From positions 62,001 through 126,000 of the forward strand of contig JBIQMS010000007.1 of NCBI GenBank assembly GCA_044463125.1: a DNA stretch of 64,000 nt, given 5' to 3'. The notes beneath the pieces were generated by a model. That model was not told where the DNA came from. It did no database searches and saw only the letters and a list, made by a program, of their open reading frames with translations. This stretch comes from CAYMZZ01 sp044463125. Its GTDB lineage: Bacteria > Bacteroidota > Bacteroidia > Chitinophagales > Chitinophagaceae. The position numbers and the translations under genes were made by a program. This document shows positions 1 through 9,348 of the stretch, piece after piece (position 1 is the first letter of the stretch; each line of letters starts with the position of its first letter).

Positions 1-1
1 T

Positions 2-1984
2 GGCAAGGCTATTCAGGCATTAAGCAAATTATTCCCAACCGCCAAATTAAATATAGTTATAGACGAGACCGGTTCAGTTCCCGAAGAAATGCCAGTAACC
101 AAGAACTACACCTTTTATGATTGGTATGGCTTAGGTGTCAGTAGATCAATTCACTCAAAAGCTGAGGTGGATGCTGGAAATTCCAAACTCCACGCAAAGA
201 TTTTGCATTTCAGAACTGCATCAGGTAAGGAGTATTGTTTGTTTGGCAGCGCCAACGTCACTCCGGAAGGTTTAGGTCTGCCAGGGGTTACTCCAAATGG
301 TGAAGTCTCATTACTAATTGACTCGCCTGAGGGTGATTTGCTTAGACGAATGGGCGTTAAGTTAAAAAAACCTTCAAATCTGTCTGATTTCAAAGTGACA
401 AAAGAGAAATCAATTTATGATTCCGTTATTGGGTATAATAGAAATAAAGTTCGCCTGCTTTCCGCAGAATGGGTGTACGATGACTTGTACTTGTATGTAG
501 ACGGCAAATATGAGAGTGAAATATTGGTTAAACTTTTTGATAGTGACAATCGGCTTTTACAATCTTTACATCTTGGTCCCTTTGCACACGAAATGAAAGT
601 GAGACCATCAGCTTCTTTACAGAGAGTGCATCATGTGGAATTATATGATAAGCTGACCGAAAAGCCAGTTTCCAATAAAGCGTTATTAGCAGATCACTAT
701 CTCCTTGCAAAAACACATCCAAATCCTAAAACGGAAGATATTGAAAGGATATATAATGATATACAGGGCGGTGAACTCAATAAAGTACTTGACCTGTTAC
801 AGTATGCAATCCTTGATGAAACAGAATGGGCTGAATCTGCCACCGTATTGGCAAACAAAGGTTCACAGTCTGTAAAATCTACAGAAAAGAATGGCCCGGA
901 AAAGCTGTATGATTTATCTGGTTACAAAGCAATCGAACAACATTCGATTGAGAAAGGGTTGTTGTTCTCCTCACTGTCATTAAGGGTATTGGACGTATTG
1001 AAATTCGTACGGTCAAAGGATTTCATAGCATCCACACAATCTGAATTGAGAGTTGACGAGCAGGAGGAAGATTTGGGCAATACATCGGGGGTGGAAGAAA
1101 CAGAAGTAACCATAGTAAAGAATGTTTCATTGGCAACTTTAAAATCCGAGAAACGGAAGCTGATATCCTATTTAGAGAACCTTTACGAACATCAGCAATT
1201 TTTACTTTACTCGAATGAAAAGCCCAAAGATTACACACCTACACTGACCGACCTCACTAAATACCTCATAGCACTTGAATTACTGTTTGAGTTTGGAGGT
1301 CGAACTGAGCAGTACGTTGAGAAAGGAAAGGAACACCAGTTTATTTATCTCCTAACTAATGGTGAAGAGCCTTATTACAATGATAATTTAAAAGGGTGCT
1401 GTTTGAATATTGTGGGTGACTTTTTGATGTTGGTGCGTTATGGTTTTAAGGAGTATGAATTTGATTACACCCGGAATAAAATATCCCAATTACAACATGA
1501 AGCATTAATCTCTACGATTGTGTGTGTATTAAATATGCGTTGGAAAGAGAGTGAAGAGAATTATGCCAAATGCATGCTCCTGAACTGTCTTCATTATTTA
1601 GGATATAGAAATTCAAGCACCTTTGACAAAGAGTATCCCTTGCTGAAAAAGATTATTTCCGAAAAGGCAGAATTACTGAAACATAAAGCTCCGCTGTTCC
1701 AGGATAATCTGAACTGGTTTGAAAAAAGGATCCTGCCTGCCTTTAATAACACAATCTCAAAACTGGAAAGTAAAGACTTTGATACGACAGCTGTCAAGGG
1801 TTCAATCATATACAAGTCCCCTTGGGGTTATTGTTGGGCAAAAGACATTTCAAAGCAGAATGAATTTACATTGATCCGACCCGGCTTCTTATGGGACGGC
1901 GATTCTAGCGATTTTATTATGCATAGCAATGATGAAGTCTATCGTCCAATTCCGTTGAAACAATTTATTATTGTAATGTGCTAA
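2..1984 (+). CDS. PLD-like (HKD) domain protein, 5' end outside window
   Basis: The frame is open from base 2, so the true start lies upstream of the window. The ATG at 89 is probably internal. Codons around 190-280 give LHAKILHF, then FGSANVTPEGL after a short gap. This His-x-Lys plus GSAN pattern is the second half-site of the phospholipase D superfamily, whose members are nucleases or phosphodiesterases. The roughly 560 residues that follow carry no domain I recognise. They are mostly helical and acidic, with no membrane segment or signal peptide, so a cytoplasmic location is inferred. A nuclease role, for example in defence or repair, is possible but unproven because the first HKD half and any partner genes are cut off. 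The gene is more AT-rich than the genes to its right. Confidence 0.7.
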   Translation, partial: GKAIQALSKLFPTAKLNIVIDETGSVPEEMPVTKNYTFYDWYGLGVSRSIHSKAEVDAGNSKLHAKILHFRTASGKEYCLFGSANVTPEGLGLPGVTPNGEVSLLIDSPEGDLLRRMGVKLKKPSNLSDFKVTKEKSIYDSVIGYNRNKVRLLSAEWVYDDLYLYVDGKYESEILVKLFDSDNRLLQSLHLGPFAHEMKVRPSASLQRVHHVELYDKLTEKPVSNKALLADHYLLAKTHPNPKTEDIERIYNDIQGGELNKVLDLLQYAILDETEWAESATVLANKGSQSVKSTEKNGPEKLYDLSGYKAIEQHSIEKGLLFSSLSLRVLDVLKFVRSKDFIASTQSELRVDEQEEDLGNTSGVEETEVTIVKNVSLATLKSEKRKLISYLENLYEHQQFLLYSNEKPKDYTPTLTDLTKYLIALELLFEFGGRTEQYVEKGKEHQFIYLLTNGEEPYYNDNLKGCCLNIVGDFLMLVRYGFKEYEFDYTRNKISQLQHEALISTIVCVLNMRWKESEENYAKCMLLNCLHYLGYRNSSTFDKEYPLLKKIISEKAELLKHKAPLFQDNLNWFEKRILPAFNNTISKLESKDFDTTAVKGSIIYKSPWGYCWAKDISKQNEFTLIRPGFLWDGDSSDFIMHSNDEVYRPIPLKQFIIVMC

Positions 1985-2189
1985 TTAATTAAATTTAAGT
2001 TGACACCTAATTAGGCCCTGGAATTGTTTTCCGGCTTAAGGTTATCAATTTATTTTTAGAATTTAGCTTTTTCCTTTGGGGATTTAGATTAGCATATCTC
2101 ATTCTAAAACAGCTTTATACTGCTATTTGCTTATATAATTTATTATCATTATATGTAGTTAGCTGCTAAAAAAGGGGGCCTTCGGTTAT

Positions 2190-2438
2190 GTGTTGTACTC
2201 CAATTCGGGGAAAAGAACCTATGTTGACTACAGCAATAATGTGGAGCGACGATTGTTTGAGCACAATGTGAGTGAGAAGAAGGGGTTTACGCTGCGTTAT
2301 CGACCTTGGGTATTGATTCACCAGGAGTCTTTTGAAAACAAACAGGAAGCAATGATGCGTGAGAAGTTTTTAAAGACTGGCAAGGGTCGCTTGGAACTGC
2401 AGAAGTTCGTGGAGAATTATTTATCAGGTTCCAGTTAA
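2190..2438 (+). CDS. GIY-YIG nuclease-like protein with damaged 5' end
   Basis: This small protein has the GIY-YIG fold used by UvrC-type endonucleases. The frame reads YVLYS, then TYVDYSNNVERRLFEHN, and near the end REKFLKTGKGR, matching the single-domain YhbQ-like family. The Arg of ERRL and the Glu of REK are present. The second signature is YVD where the family normally has YVG or YIG. Homology begins upstream of the only usable start, GTG 2190: codons from 2172 read KGAFGYVLYS, but no ATG is in frame before the TAG at 2160. Starting at GTG removes the first Tyr of the motif. The gene may therefore be decaying, or may use a non-standard start. Confidence 0.6.
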   Translation: MLYSNSGKRTYVDYSNNVERRLFEHNVSEKKGFTLRYRPWVLIHQESFENKQEAMMREKFLKTGKGRLELQKFVENYLSGSS

Positions 2439-2445
2439 TCATAAG

Positions 2446-2478
2446 CATGAGCCGAATAAGCCAATTATTCGGCTCATG
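2446..2478. terminator. Perfect 14-bp hairpin after GIY-YIG gene
   Basis: Arms 2446-2459 and 2465-2478 (CATGAGCCGAATAA and its complement) are perfect, with a 5-nt loop. No T-run follows on the + strand, so it is either a weak terminator or a 3'-end-stabilising hairpin. Confidence 0.5.
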
Positions 2479-2610
2479 TGCTACATAAGCAGGTAAAATG
2501 AATTGACCCTACCCAATCCTTTGCCCCCATAACCCGGTGGGGATATTAGGAAGAATTGAGCCCCCACCCCGTCCATCCACAATTATTTACCTTTACCAAA
2601 ACGATTGTAT

Positions 2611-4752
2611 ATGCGAATGATCAAAACGGCTGTACTGGCTGTATGCTTGCTTTTTGTATCGCTCCTGCGTGCCGAAGAAGGCATGTGGCTGCCCATGTTG
2701 CTCGATAAGCTGAACGAAAAGCAGATGAAGGCAATGGGCATGAAGATCAGTGCAAAAGATATCTATAATATAAATGGTAGCAGTTTGAAGGATGCCATTG
2801 TGAGCTTTGGTGGCTTTTGCACGGGGGAGGTTATTTCGGAAAAAGGGCTGATCCTGACCAACCACCATTGTGGATTTGATGCCATTCAAAATCATTCCAC
2901 GCTTACTAATAATTATATACGCGATGGGTTCTGGGCCATGTCGACGGCCGAGGAAATTCCCAACCCCGGACTATTTGTTACGTTTATAGCGCGCATTGAT
3001 GATGTAAGCGCCCAGGTGCTGGCCGGTGTGCAAAAGGGCATGTCGGAATCGGAAAGGCAATCGATCATCGACAAGAATATGAAGGCGGTGAATGCGGCTG
3101 CTAAAAAGGAAAGCTGGCAAAGCAGTTTTGTGCGTTCCTTTTTTGAAGGCAACCAGTATTACCTATTTGTAACAGAAACCTATAATGATATACGCCTCGT
3201 AGGCGCACCCCCATCTTCCATTGGCAATTTTGGAAAGGATACGGATAACTGGATCTGGCCCCGCCATACGGGCGATTTTAGCCTTTTCCGCATTTATGCC
3301 GGTAAAGACAATAAGCCTGCGCCTTATTCACCCGACAATGTTCCCTACAAGCCCCGCCGTTCCCTGGCGCTCAATATTGGCGGTACCAAACCCAACGATT
3401 TTACCATGGTATTTGGTTTTCCCGGCCGCACCATGCAATACCTGCACTCTGCTGCTGTGGCACAAACCATGGAACTGAATGATCCGGCAAAAATTGCTAT
3501 TCGCGACAAGGCCCTGGAAGTGATAGATGGTTTTATGCGCCGCGATGAACAAATCAAGATTCAGTATGCGGCCAAATATGCCGGCATTAGCAATGCCTGG
3601 AAAAAATGGCAGGGCGAAGTATTGGGCCTGAAGCGCACGGATGCCGTGGGCAAGAAAAAGAAATACGAAGCTCTTTTTCAGCAAAGGGTGAATGCCAACC
3701 CGCAATGGAAGGCTGATTATGGCAGCTTGCTGGAGCAACTGCAATCGGCTTATGATGAATTGAAACCATTTGGCCTGGCGCGTGATTATTACCTGGAGAT
3801 TACCAGCAAGATAGAAGTGTTTGCGGTAGTGAACCAGCTTCGACTATTGCAGCAGGCGAAGGAGCGGAACAATTATGCGGCAACACTTGAACGGGTGAAG
3901 GCGCGATTGAAAGATTTATATGGAGAATATGTCGCACGGGTAGATCAAAAACTTTTTGAAGCGCTGATGCCGCTGTATGCGGAAGACCAACCCCCTGCTT
4001 ACGTAGCGTCCGCCGCCGCAAAGCGCGATGATTACACAGCCTGGGCCGCGGACCTTTATAAGCGAAGCATGCTCGATGATGGCGCCAAATTGTTGGAAGC
4101 GCTCGATAAAAATGCAGATGAAGTTTTGGCTCAATACAGTTCCGATCCCATTTATGCCGTGTATGCTGATATGGCCAATTTATATGGCAGCACGGTAATG
4201 CCCAGGTTGAATGAAATACAGGATCGCATCAACGAACTGCAGCGCACTTATATGAAGGCGCAGATGGAAGTGATGAAGGAGAAAAAATTCTATCCTGATG
4301 CTAATAGTACTTTACGTGTTACTTATGGGCAGGTAAAAGGCTATAAGGCACGCGATGCCGTGCAATTTGATCCTTATACTTACCTGGATGGGGTGATGCA
4401 GAAATATGTTCCCGGCGATTATGAATTTGATGTGCCGGCAAAGCTGCGCGAGCTCTATGAAAAGAAGGATTATGGTCCTTATGGCAAAAATGGAAAACTG
4501 CCGGTATGTTTTATCGCCACCAACCATACCACCGGCGGAAATTCGGGTAGCCCGGCCCTTGATGCCTGGGGTAATCTGATTGGCCTCAACTTCGATCGTG
4601 TTTGGGAAGGAACCATGAGCGATATCAATTATGATGCGTCGATTTGCCGCAATATCATGGTGGATATTCGCTATATCCTCTTCATCATCGACAAATATGC
4701 GGGAGCCGGGCATTTGGTGAAGGAGATGAAGCTGGTGGGGAGGGCATCGTGA
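2611..4752 (+). CDS. S46 family dipeptidyl-peptidase (DPP11-like)
   Basis: This is a secreted serine exopeptidase that releases dipeptides from the N-terminus of periplasmic oligopeptides. The first ATG (2611) is preferred over TTG 2605 and is followed by a signal peptide ending near LLRAEEG. The triad is visible: TNHHC (His85), RHTGD (Asp222) and TTGGNSGSP (Ser645). Eighteen residues after the serine is Arg663 in GLNFDR. This position is Arg in DPP11 (Asp/Glu at P1) and Gly in DPP7 (hydrophobic P1), so acidic specificity is inferred. The length of 713 residues is normal for S46. The final TCG TGA lies in the first unit of a CGTGARN repeat array. The gene appears monocistronic. Confidence 0.93.
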   Translation: MRMIKTAVLAVCLLFVSLLRAEEGMWLPMLLDKLNEKQMKAMGMKISAKDIYNINGSSLKDAIVSFGGFCTGEVISEKGLILTNHHCGFDAIQNHSTLTNNYIRDGFWAMSTAEEIPNPGLFVTFIARIDDVSAQVLAGVQKGMSESERQSIIDKNMKAVNAAAKKESWQSSFVRSFFEGNQYYLFVTETYNDIRLVGAPPSSIGNFGKDTDNWIWPRHTGDFSLFRIYAGKDNKPAPYSPDNVPYKPRRSLALNIGGTKPNDFTMVFGFPGRTMQYLHSAAVAQTMELNDPAKIAIRDKALEVIDGFMRRDEQIKIQYAAKYAGISNAWKKWQGEVLGLKRTDAVGKKKKYEALFQQRVNANPQWKADYGSLLEQLQSAYDELKPFGLARDYYLEITSKIEVFAVVNQLRLLQQAKERNNYAATLERVKARLKDLYGEYVARVDQKLFEALMPLYAEDQPPAYVASAAAKRDDYTAWAADLYKRSMLDDGAKLLEALDKNADEVLAQYSSDPIYAVYADMANLYGSTVMPRLNEIQDRINELQRTYMKAQMEVMKEKKFYPDANSTLRVTYGQVKGYKARDAVQFDPYTYLDGVMQKYVPGDYEFDVPAKLRELYEKKDYGPYGKNGKLPVCFIATNHTTGGNSGSPALDAWGNLIGLNFDRVWEGTMSDINYDASICRNIMVDIRYILFIIDKYAGAGHLVKEMKLVGRAS

Positions 4753-4786
4753 ATCGTGAGGCGTGAATCGTGAGGCGTGAGTATTG
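4748..4786 (+). repeat. CGTGARN heptamer array (family A)
   Basis: Five to six 7-bp units of the form CGTGAAT or CGTGAGG begin at the stop codon of the S46 gene, which they help to form. The stop-rich strand is the sense strand of that gene. There is no opposing arm here. Confidence 0.8.
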
Positions 4787-4813
4787 CGGTAAGGTTGACG
4801 CCAATAGTATCTC

Positions 4814-4875
4814 AGATTGCGTTCGTTGCGGATTCTTTGCGACCTCCGCCGCTTTAGCGGCGGAGGTTTGCGTTG
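4814..4875. repeat. TTGCGTTCGTTGCGG repeat with GC hairpin (family D)
   Basis: A TTGCGTTCGTTGCGG segment precedes a perfect 11-bp hairpin, CCTCCGCCGCT (4843-4853) with its complement at 4856-4866, followed by TTTGCGTTG. Related segments occur at 16.1, 28.4, 36.2, 47.9, 49.5 and 50.4 kb. The rest of the 339-bp gap up to 5092 is AT-rich with many C-runs (CCAAATT, CCCCAAATTCTC). It holds no gene that I can see and probably carries the promoter of the next gene. Confidence 0.65.
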
Positions 4876-5091
4876 AACCTTTATTGCTCTAAACGATAAT
4901 TGATTCGGGGGAATCTTTCAGTTCCAGGCAGGGGAATAAATCAAAGTAGCAAAGACTAATTAACCTAACTAATTAAAAACCAAATTTTTAACCCCCAAAT
5001 TCTCAAATTTTCCCTTGAGTTTTCCACAATTTTTTCATATCTATAATTCCCCTATTTTTGCCATCCGTTTTTTAACCCTACATAATATAAT

Positions 5092-7257
5092 ATGTCAATA
5101 ATCCAGCAGATCCAGGAGAAATATGCCAAAGTGATGGCCGTTATTATTGCCCTGGCCCTGGTCATATTTGTGGTAATGCTTGCTTTCGAAAATGGAGGCA
5201 GCTTGTTCAACAGTTCCGGTCCTGAGCCTGTGGGCAAGGTAAATGGTGAAGAAGTGGAATATGCCGCCTTTGCCCGTGCTGTGGAAGCGCAGGAAAATAA
5301 CCTGAAGCAAATGTACCAGGCCACTTCAACCAATCCTGCCATGACTCAAATGGCCGTTGGCCAGGCTTGGCAGCAGATGGTTGCTTTGATGCTGGTGAAA
5401 TCAGAAGTGGAAAAAGTAGGACTCGAAGTATCTCGCGCAGAATTGGGCGATTACCTCTATGGTACGAATCCTCCTCAGCAATTTGCGCAATACTTCACCG
5501 ATCCCAATACCGGACTTTACAATGCGCAGATGGCAAAAGAAAATATGGAGATGATGCTGCGTTCCGATGATCCTGCCGTGCAGGCACAGGCCACCGCATT
5601 TATGGAAGGTACCGAACAGGAAAGGCTATATCAGAAGTACATATCACTGCTCGTCAACAGCTATAATGTACCGCGCTGGCTGGTAGAGAAGCAAAATGCG
5701 GACAATGCGCAACTCGCTTCCATATCCGTAGTAAAAGAGTTTTATTCTAATGTACCGGTGGATAGTGTACCCGCCATTACCGACAAAGAAATTGCGGACT
5801 ATGTGGCGAAGCACAAAGATGAGTTTAAGCAGGAAGCCAGCCGCAGCATCAGTTATATTGCTTTCAGCGCTCAGGCCACTGCAGAAGATACCGCCGCAAC
5901 GCTTAGGGCTGTTGCCGACATCAAACCCGAATTTGATACCACCAGCGATGCCGCCACTGTGGTGAACCGCTATGGTAGCGCCATCCCTTATACAGAAGCT
6001 TATTTGCCCAAGAGCCAATTGCAGTCGGCCAACATGGCGATGGATGTAGCTTTTAAAGACAGCATCCTGCTGCTGCAAAAGAATGAAGTTTATGGTCCTT
6101 ACCTCGATGGCGACAGCTATGTGCTGGCCAAGATGCTGGATTCAAAAACGCTGCCCGACTCCGTAAAATGTCGCCACGTACTGGTGAGCACGAATGTGCA
6201 GGAGGGTGGATATGATGACAGCACGGCTAAGCGTAAGATCGACAGCATTGAAGCCGCCATTCGCGGTGGAGCATCCTGGGCATCGATGGTGGAGCAATAC
6301 AATCCACAAACAGATGGCAGCCGCGCTCAGAATGGCGAAATGACATTCTCTTCCATGCAGATTCAGAGTGAAACCTTCGCTCCAGAATTTGCACAGTTTA
6401 TTTTGTTTGATGGAAAGCCTGGCGATCGCAAGAAAGTGAAGACACAATTTGGTTGGCACTATATCGAGGTCATGAGCCACATGAAGCCCGAGCCGCATTT
6501 CCAAATTGCCTATATGGCCAAGAAGATTGAACCCAGCCGTGAAACAGATGCCGAAGCCAACAACAAAGCCAATCAGTTTGCCGCTGCAGCCAAAGACCTG
6601 AAATCCTTTGATGCCGAAGCCGAAAAGCTGAAAGCAGAAGGATACAACAAACTGAGCGCTACCCTGCCCCGCAACGGCGCGCAGATTGTGGGCGTTGGTT
6701 TTTCAAGACAATTTGTTCGCAATGTGTATGATGCCGACAAAGGCGATGTACTGGAGCCTACGCTCATTGGCGAAAACTATGTGGTGGCTGTGGTAACCGA
6801 TGTGCTGGAAGAAGGTACCATGTCGCCGGCAGCAGCACGTCCGCGTGTGGAACCCTTGCTGGTGAATCATAAAAAGGCCGAGATCATTGCCCGCAAAATT
6901 GGCAATATCACTACGCTCGAAGCGGCAGCCGCGGCTCTTGGCGGTCGTAATATTGAAAGCTACGACAGCCTGCGCCTCACTGGCACACGCCCTGCTGGCC
7001 TTACCCGCGAAGCCCGCGTGGTGGGCGCCGCCTTCAATCCGGCCTATACCGGCAAAGTAGTACCCCAGGCTATTGAAGGAGCGGAAGGTGTGTATGTGGT
7101 ACGCGTAAACAGCCTCACTACAACTCCCGTAACAGATGCGAATGTGGCCGAAACACGTCAAACACAAATACAATATGGCCGTAATGCCTATGGCAATCCC
7201 GATCAGGCATTGCGCAAAGCGGCCAAGATCAAAGACAATACTTCACGGTACTATTAA
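5092..7257 (+). CDS. SurA/PpiD-type peptidylprolyl isomerase, membrane anchored
   Basis: This is a probable periplasmic foldase that assists outer-membrane proteins. Residues 14-34 form one hydrophobic anchor (VMAVIIALALVIFVVML). They are followed by KVNGEEVEYAAFARAV, typical of the SurA_N/PpiD N-terminal chaperone module. A parvulin domain lies at about residues 355-465, starting at KCRHVLV and ending at FGWHYIEV. A further coiled and mixed region with a second degenerate repeat reaches the C-terminus. The order of anchor, chaperone arm, rotamase and tail matches PpiD, and 721 residues is the usual Bacteroidota length. It is followed by a clear terminator, so it is probably transcribed alone. 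Prolyl isomerase activity is inferred from family membership. Confidence 0.9.
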   Translation: MSIIQQIQEKYAKVMAVIIALALVIFVVMLAFENGGSLFNSSGPEPVGKVNGEEVEYAAFARAVEAQENNLKQMYQATSTNPAMTQMAVGQAWQQMVALMLVKSEVEKVGLEVSRAELGDYLYGTNPPQQFAQYFTDPNTGLYNAQMAKENMEMMLRSDDPAVQAQATAFMEGTEQERLYQKYISLLVNSYNVPRWLVEKQNADNAQLASISVVKEFYSNVPVDSVPAITDKEIADYVAKHKDEFKQEASRSISYIAFSAQATAEDTAATLRAVADIKPEFDTTSDAATVVNRYGSAIPYTEAYLPKSQLQSANMAMDVAFKDSILLLQKNEVYGPYLDGDSYVLAKMLDSKTLPDSVKCRHVLVSTNVQEGGYDDSTAKRKIDSIEAAIRGGASWASMVEQYNPQTDGSRAQNGEMTFSSMQIQSETFAPEFAQFILFDGKPGDRKKVKTQFGWHYIEVMSHMKPEPHFQIAYMAKKIEPSRETDAEANNKANQFAAAAKDLKSFDAEAEKLKAEGYNKLSATLPRNGAQIVGVGFSRQFVRNVYDADKGDVLEPTLIGENYVVAVVTDVLEEGTMSPAAARPRVEPLLVNHKKAEIIARKIGNITTLEAAAAALGGRNIESYDSLRLTGTRPAGLTREARVVGAAFNPAYTGKVVPQAIEGAEGVYVVRVNSLTTTPVTDANVAETRQTQIQYGRNAYGNPDQALRKAAKIKDNTSRYY

Positions 7258-7309
7258 CCGTTGAGTGTGAAGGCGAAAGCCTTACAACCATAACCCACTG
7301 CTTCTATAT

Positions 7310-7342
7310 CCGGGTCTCCCTGCACAGAGACCCGGATTTTTT
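7310..7342 (+). terminator. Intrinsic terminator after foldase gene
   Basis: The stem CCGGGTCTC/GAGACCCGG (9 bp, 8-nt loop) is followed at once by ATTTTTT. Confidence 0.85.
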
Positions 7343-7394
7343 ATGCAACAATGCCCATCAGGCCTTGTTATCTTTGCAGGGAGAATAATGCAAA

Positions 7395-7916
7395 ATGAGC
7401 GATACTATTATTAATAAAGTGGCAGAAAGCGGGCTGATTACACTCGATCCCGCCGATTTTCTGTTGCGCGAACCCATTCAGGTAATAGACCTGAAGGAGT
7501 TTTTGTTCATGGGCATGATCCTGAAAGAGAAAGACTTTCGGGAGAATCTCAAGACCATGGACTGGGAACCTTATCGCGACCGAATTGTAACCCTTACCTG
7601 CTCTGCCGACGCCATCATACCGGTATGGGCCTACATGCTGCTGGCTACCTACCTGCAACCCATAGCGCGCGAACTACTGATGGGCGACGAAGCATCGGCC
7701 AAAAAACAGATGCTGCTGCGCGCCATTCAAAATTGGGACGTGGAATCGTATCGCGATAAACGCATAGTCATAAAGGGCTGCGGCGACGATGAAGTGGAAG
7801 CTATTGTGTATATGGAAATGACCAATAAGCTCCTGCCGGTAGTAAAATCCATTATGTACGGAGAACCGTGTAGTACGGTGCCAGTGTTTAAGAAACCCGT
7901 GAGGCGTGAGGCGTGA
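7395..7916 (+). CDS. DUF2480 family protein
   Basis: The protein of 173 residues matches the DUF2480 family of Bacteroidota in length and in its core segments (DLKEFLFMGMILKEKDFRE, PVWAYMLLATYL, DDEVEAIVYMEMTNKLLPVVKS). Its function is not established; I recall family members near iron-sulphur assembly genes, but no suf genes are visible here. There is no signal peptide or membrane segment. The last codons (PVRREA-stop) read directly into a CGTGARN array, so the natural C-terminus was probably nearer to VFKKP and the repeat now provides the tail and stop. It faces corA convergently. Confidence 0.85.
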   Translation: MSDTIINKVAESGLITLDPADFLLREPIQVIDLKEFLFMGMILKEKDFRENLKTMDWEPYRDRIVTLTCSADAIIPVWAYMLLATYLQPIARELLMGDEASAKKQMLLRAIQNWDVESYRDKRIVIKGCGDDEVEAIVYMEMTNKLLPVVKSIMYGEPCSTVPVFKKPVRREA

Positions 7917-8162
7917 ATCGTGAGGCGGGACAAAGAACTCGCAAAGAAATGATTAGTGTTCCTGATAGATGAGCCCCGCCGCGGCGGGCGACATACGTTA
8001 GGACCGTCCGATAGGGCGGGCCGATGGGGCACACGAAATGTGAGGCGTGAGGCGTGAATCGTGAGGCGTGAGTTTTGGGTTTAATGTTTAGCGTTTTAAG
8101 TTGAATTTTTGAATTAAACCCTAAACTCCAAAACTCACGCCTCACGACTCACGCCTCACGTT
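7899..8162. repeat. Composite inverted repeat between convergent genes
   Basis: The order is: family A units on the + strand (7899-7927), a GC-rich element (7968-8035), A units (+) again (8037-8072), a short GTTTARR-like stretch, a spacer, its complement, and A units on the - strand (8136-8162). The inner part folds as a long hairpin. It separates DUF2480 from corA, and each A arm lies downstream of its own gene with the TGA-rich strand in sense. Confidence 0.85.
7968..8035 (+). repeat. GC-rich element E, copy 1
   Basis: The core CCCGCCGCGGCGGGCGACAT is followed by GTTAGG and CCGTCCGATAGGGCGG. A second copy in the opposite orientation lies at about 45098-45158, in the other large composite repeat. 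Both halves can form small hairpins, like REP elements. Confidence 0.7.
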
Positions 8163-8168
8163 GTCCTC

Positions 8169-9278
8169 TCAAAACCATCCTCTCTTTCTAAACAAAAACA
8201 CCATCCACAACGGAATAATCAGCATAATTCCTACGGCCACCCAAAATCCGTATTGATTGTGGAGATAGGGAATGGAGTCGAAATTCATTCCAAAAATTCC
8301 GCCTATAACGGTGGCGGGGGCCAGCAGGCAGGTTACAATGGCCATCACCTTCATCACCTCGTTCATCTTCAGATTCACATTGTTGATATAGAGATCCTGC
8401 AGGCTCGTCATCATATCGCGGTAGTTATCGGTAAGGTCGATGGCCTGCACTATATGATCGTAGATGTCTTTATAGTATTTGGTATTCCGGTCGTCGAGCA
8501 GCTCGCTGTCGCTGCGTAGAATGCCCGCAATCAGGTCGCGTACCGGAACGGTATTTCTTTTTAGTACAATAATCTCTTTGCGCAACTGGTTGATGCGTGC
8601 CAGCGATCGCTTGTTACTGTTGCGGATAACTTCCTCTTCGAGGAGCTCAATTCTGTCGCCCAGCTTTTCCATCACTAAAAAATAGTTGTCCACTATCATA
8701 TCGAGCATGGTATAGCAGAGATAGTCGGCATTGCGCTGTCGCAGTTTGCTGGAAGCCATTTTTAACCGGTCGCGTAGCGGATTAAATACATCGCGGCTCG
8801 CGTCTTCCTGAAAGGTAACCACAAAATTGCGGCCCAGCACAATGCTGATTTGCTCCTGCTCCACGCTTTGTTTGGTTTCGTTGTAGTAGAGCATATTGAG
8901 CAAACAGAAGAGTACGCCTTCTACTTCATCCATCTTGGGCCGTTGATTAATGCTCAGGATGTCTTCAATTAACAGCGGGTGAATTTCAAAATGTGTACAT
9001 ACTTTTTCCACTTCCGCCTTACGTAGCCCATCGATATTGATCCAACTGGTGCCCTCCCTGTTCTTGTAGGGAAAAGATTCTTCTACCGTGGCGAGGCGCT
9101 TATCTTCCAGTCGTTCTCCATCAAAATTGAAGGCGAATACGAGCACTTCACGGGCCTCTTCCCGTTGTGGAATGATGGTGGGGTTTACGGAAAGAATTTC
9201 CCGGGTACGTTGGGTGCCAAAAAGGTTGGGTAAATAAAGATAGCGAAGGTATTTTTCGGGTTGAATACGCATGCGCAA
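8169..9278 (-). CDS. corA: CorA family Mg2+/Co2+ transporter
   Basis: This is an inner-membrane channel for magnesium and other divalent cations. A long cytoplasmic domain (about 310 residues, with helix-rich stretches such as EEEVIRNSNKRSLARINQL) leads into two C-terminal membrane helices. The diagnostic GMN motif is at residues 330-332 (FGMNFDSIP), and the basic tail FRKRGWF follows the last helix. The length of 369 residues is normal. The stop is just outside the inverted repeat shared with DUF2480. The gene upstream on this strand, ClC, is about 70 bp away, so the two ion-transport genes may be co-transcribed. Confidence 0.95.
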   Translation of the reverse strand: MRMRIQPEKYLRYLYLPNLFGTQRTREILSVNPTIIPQREEAREVLVFAFNFDGERLEDKRLATVEESFPYKNREGTSWINIDGLRKAEVEKVCTHFEIHPLLIEDILSINQRPKMDEVEGVLFCLLNMLYYNETKQSVEQEQISIVLGRNFVVTFQEDASRDVFNPLRDRLKMASSKLRQRNADYLCYTMLDMIVDNYFLVMEKLGDRIELLEEEVIRNSNKRSLARINQLRKEIIVLKRNTVPVRDLIAGILRSDSELLDDRNTKYYKDIYDHIVQAIDLTDNYRDMMTSLQDLYINNVNLKMNEVMKVMAIVTCLLAPATVIGGIFGMNFDSIPYLHNQYGFWVAVGIMLIIPLWMVFLFRKRGWF

Positions 9279-9348
9279 GATTTGAGTTTTGAAAACTAAT
9301 TGAAATCCGTAATCAATTTACCGAGAAATGATCAAATACAGCGATATC

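Noticed and set aside
8037..8162. Insertion sequence with terminal inverted repeats
   Set aside because: No transposase frame inside and no target-site duplication visible.
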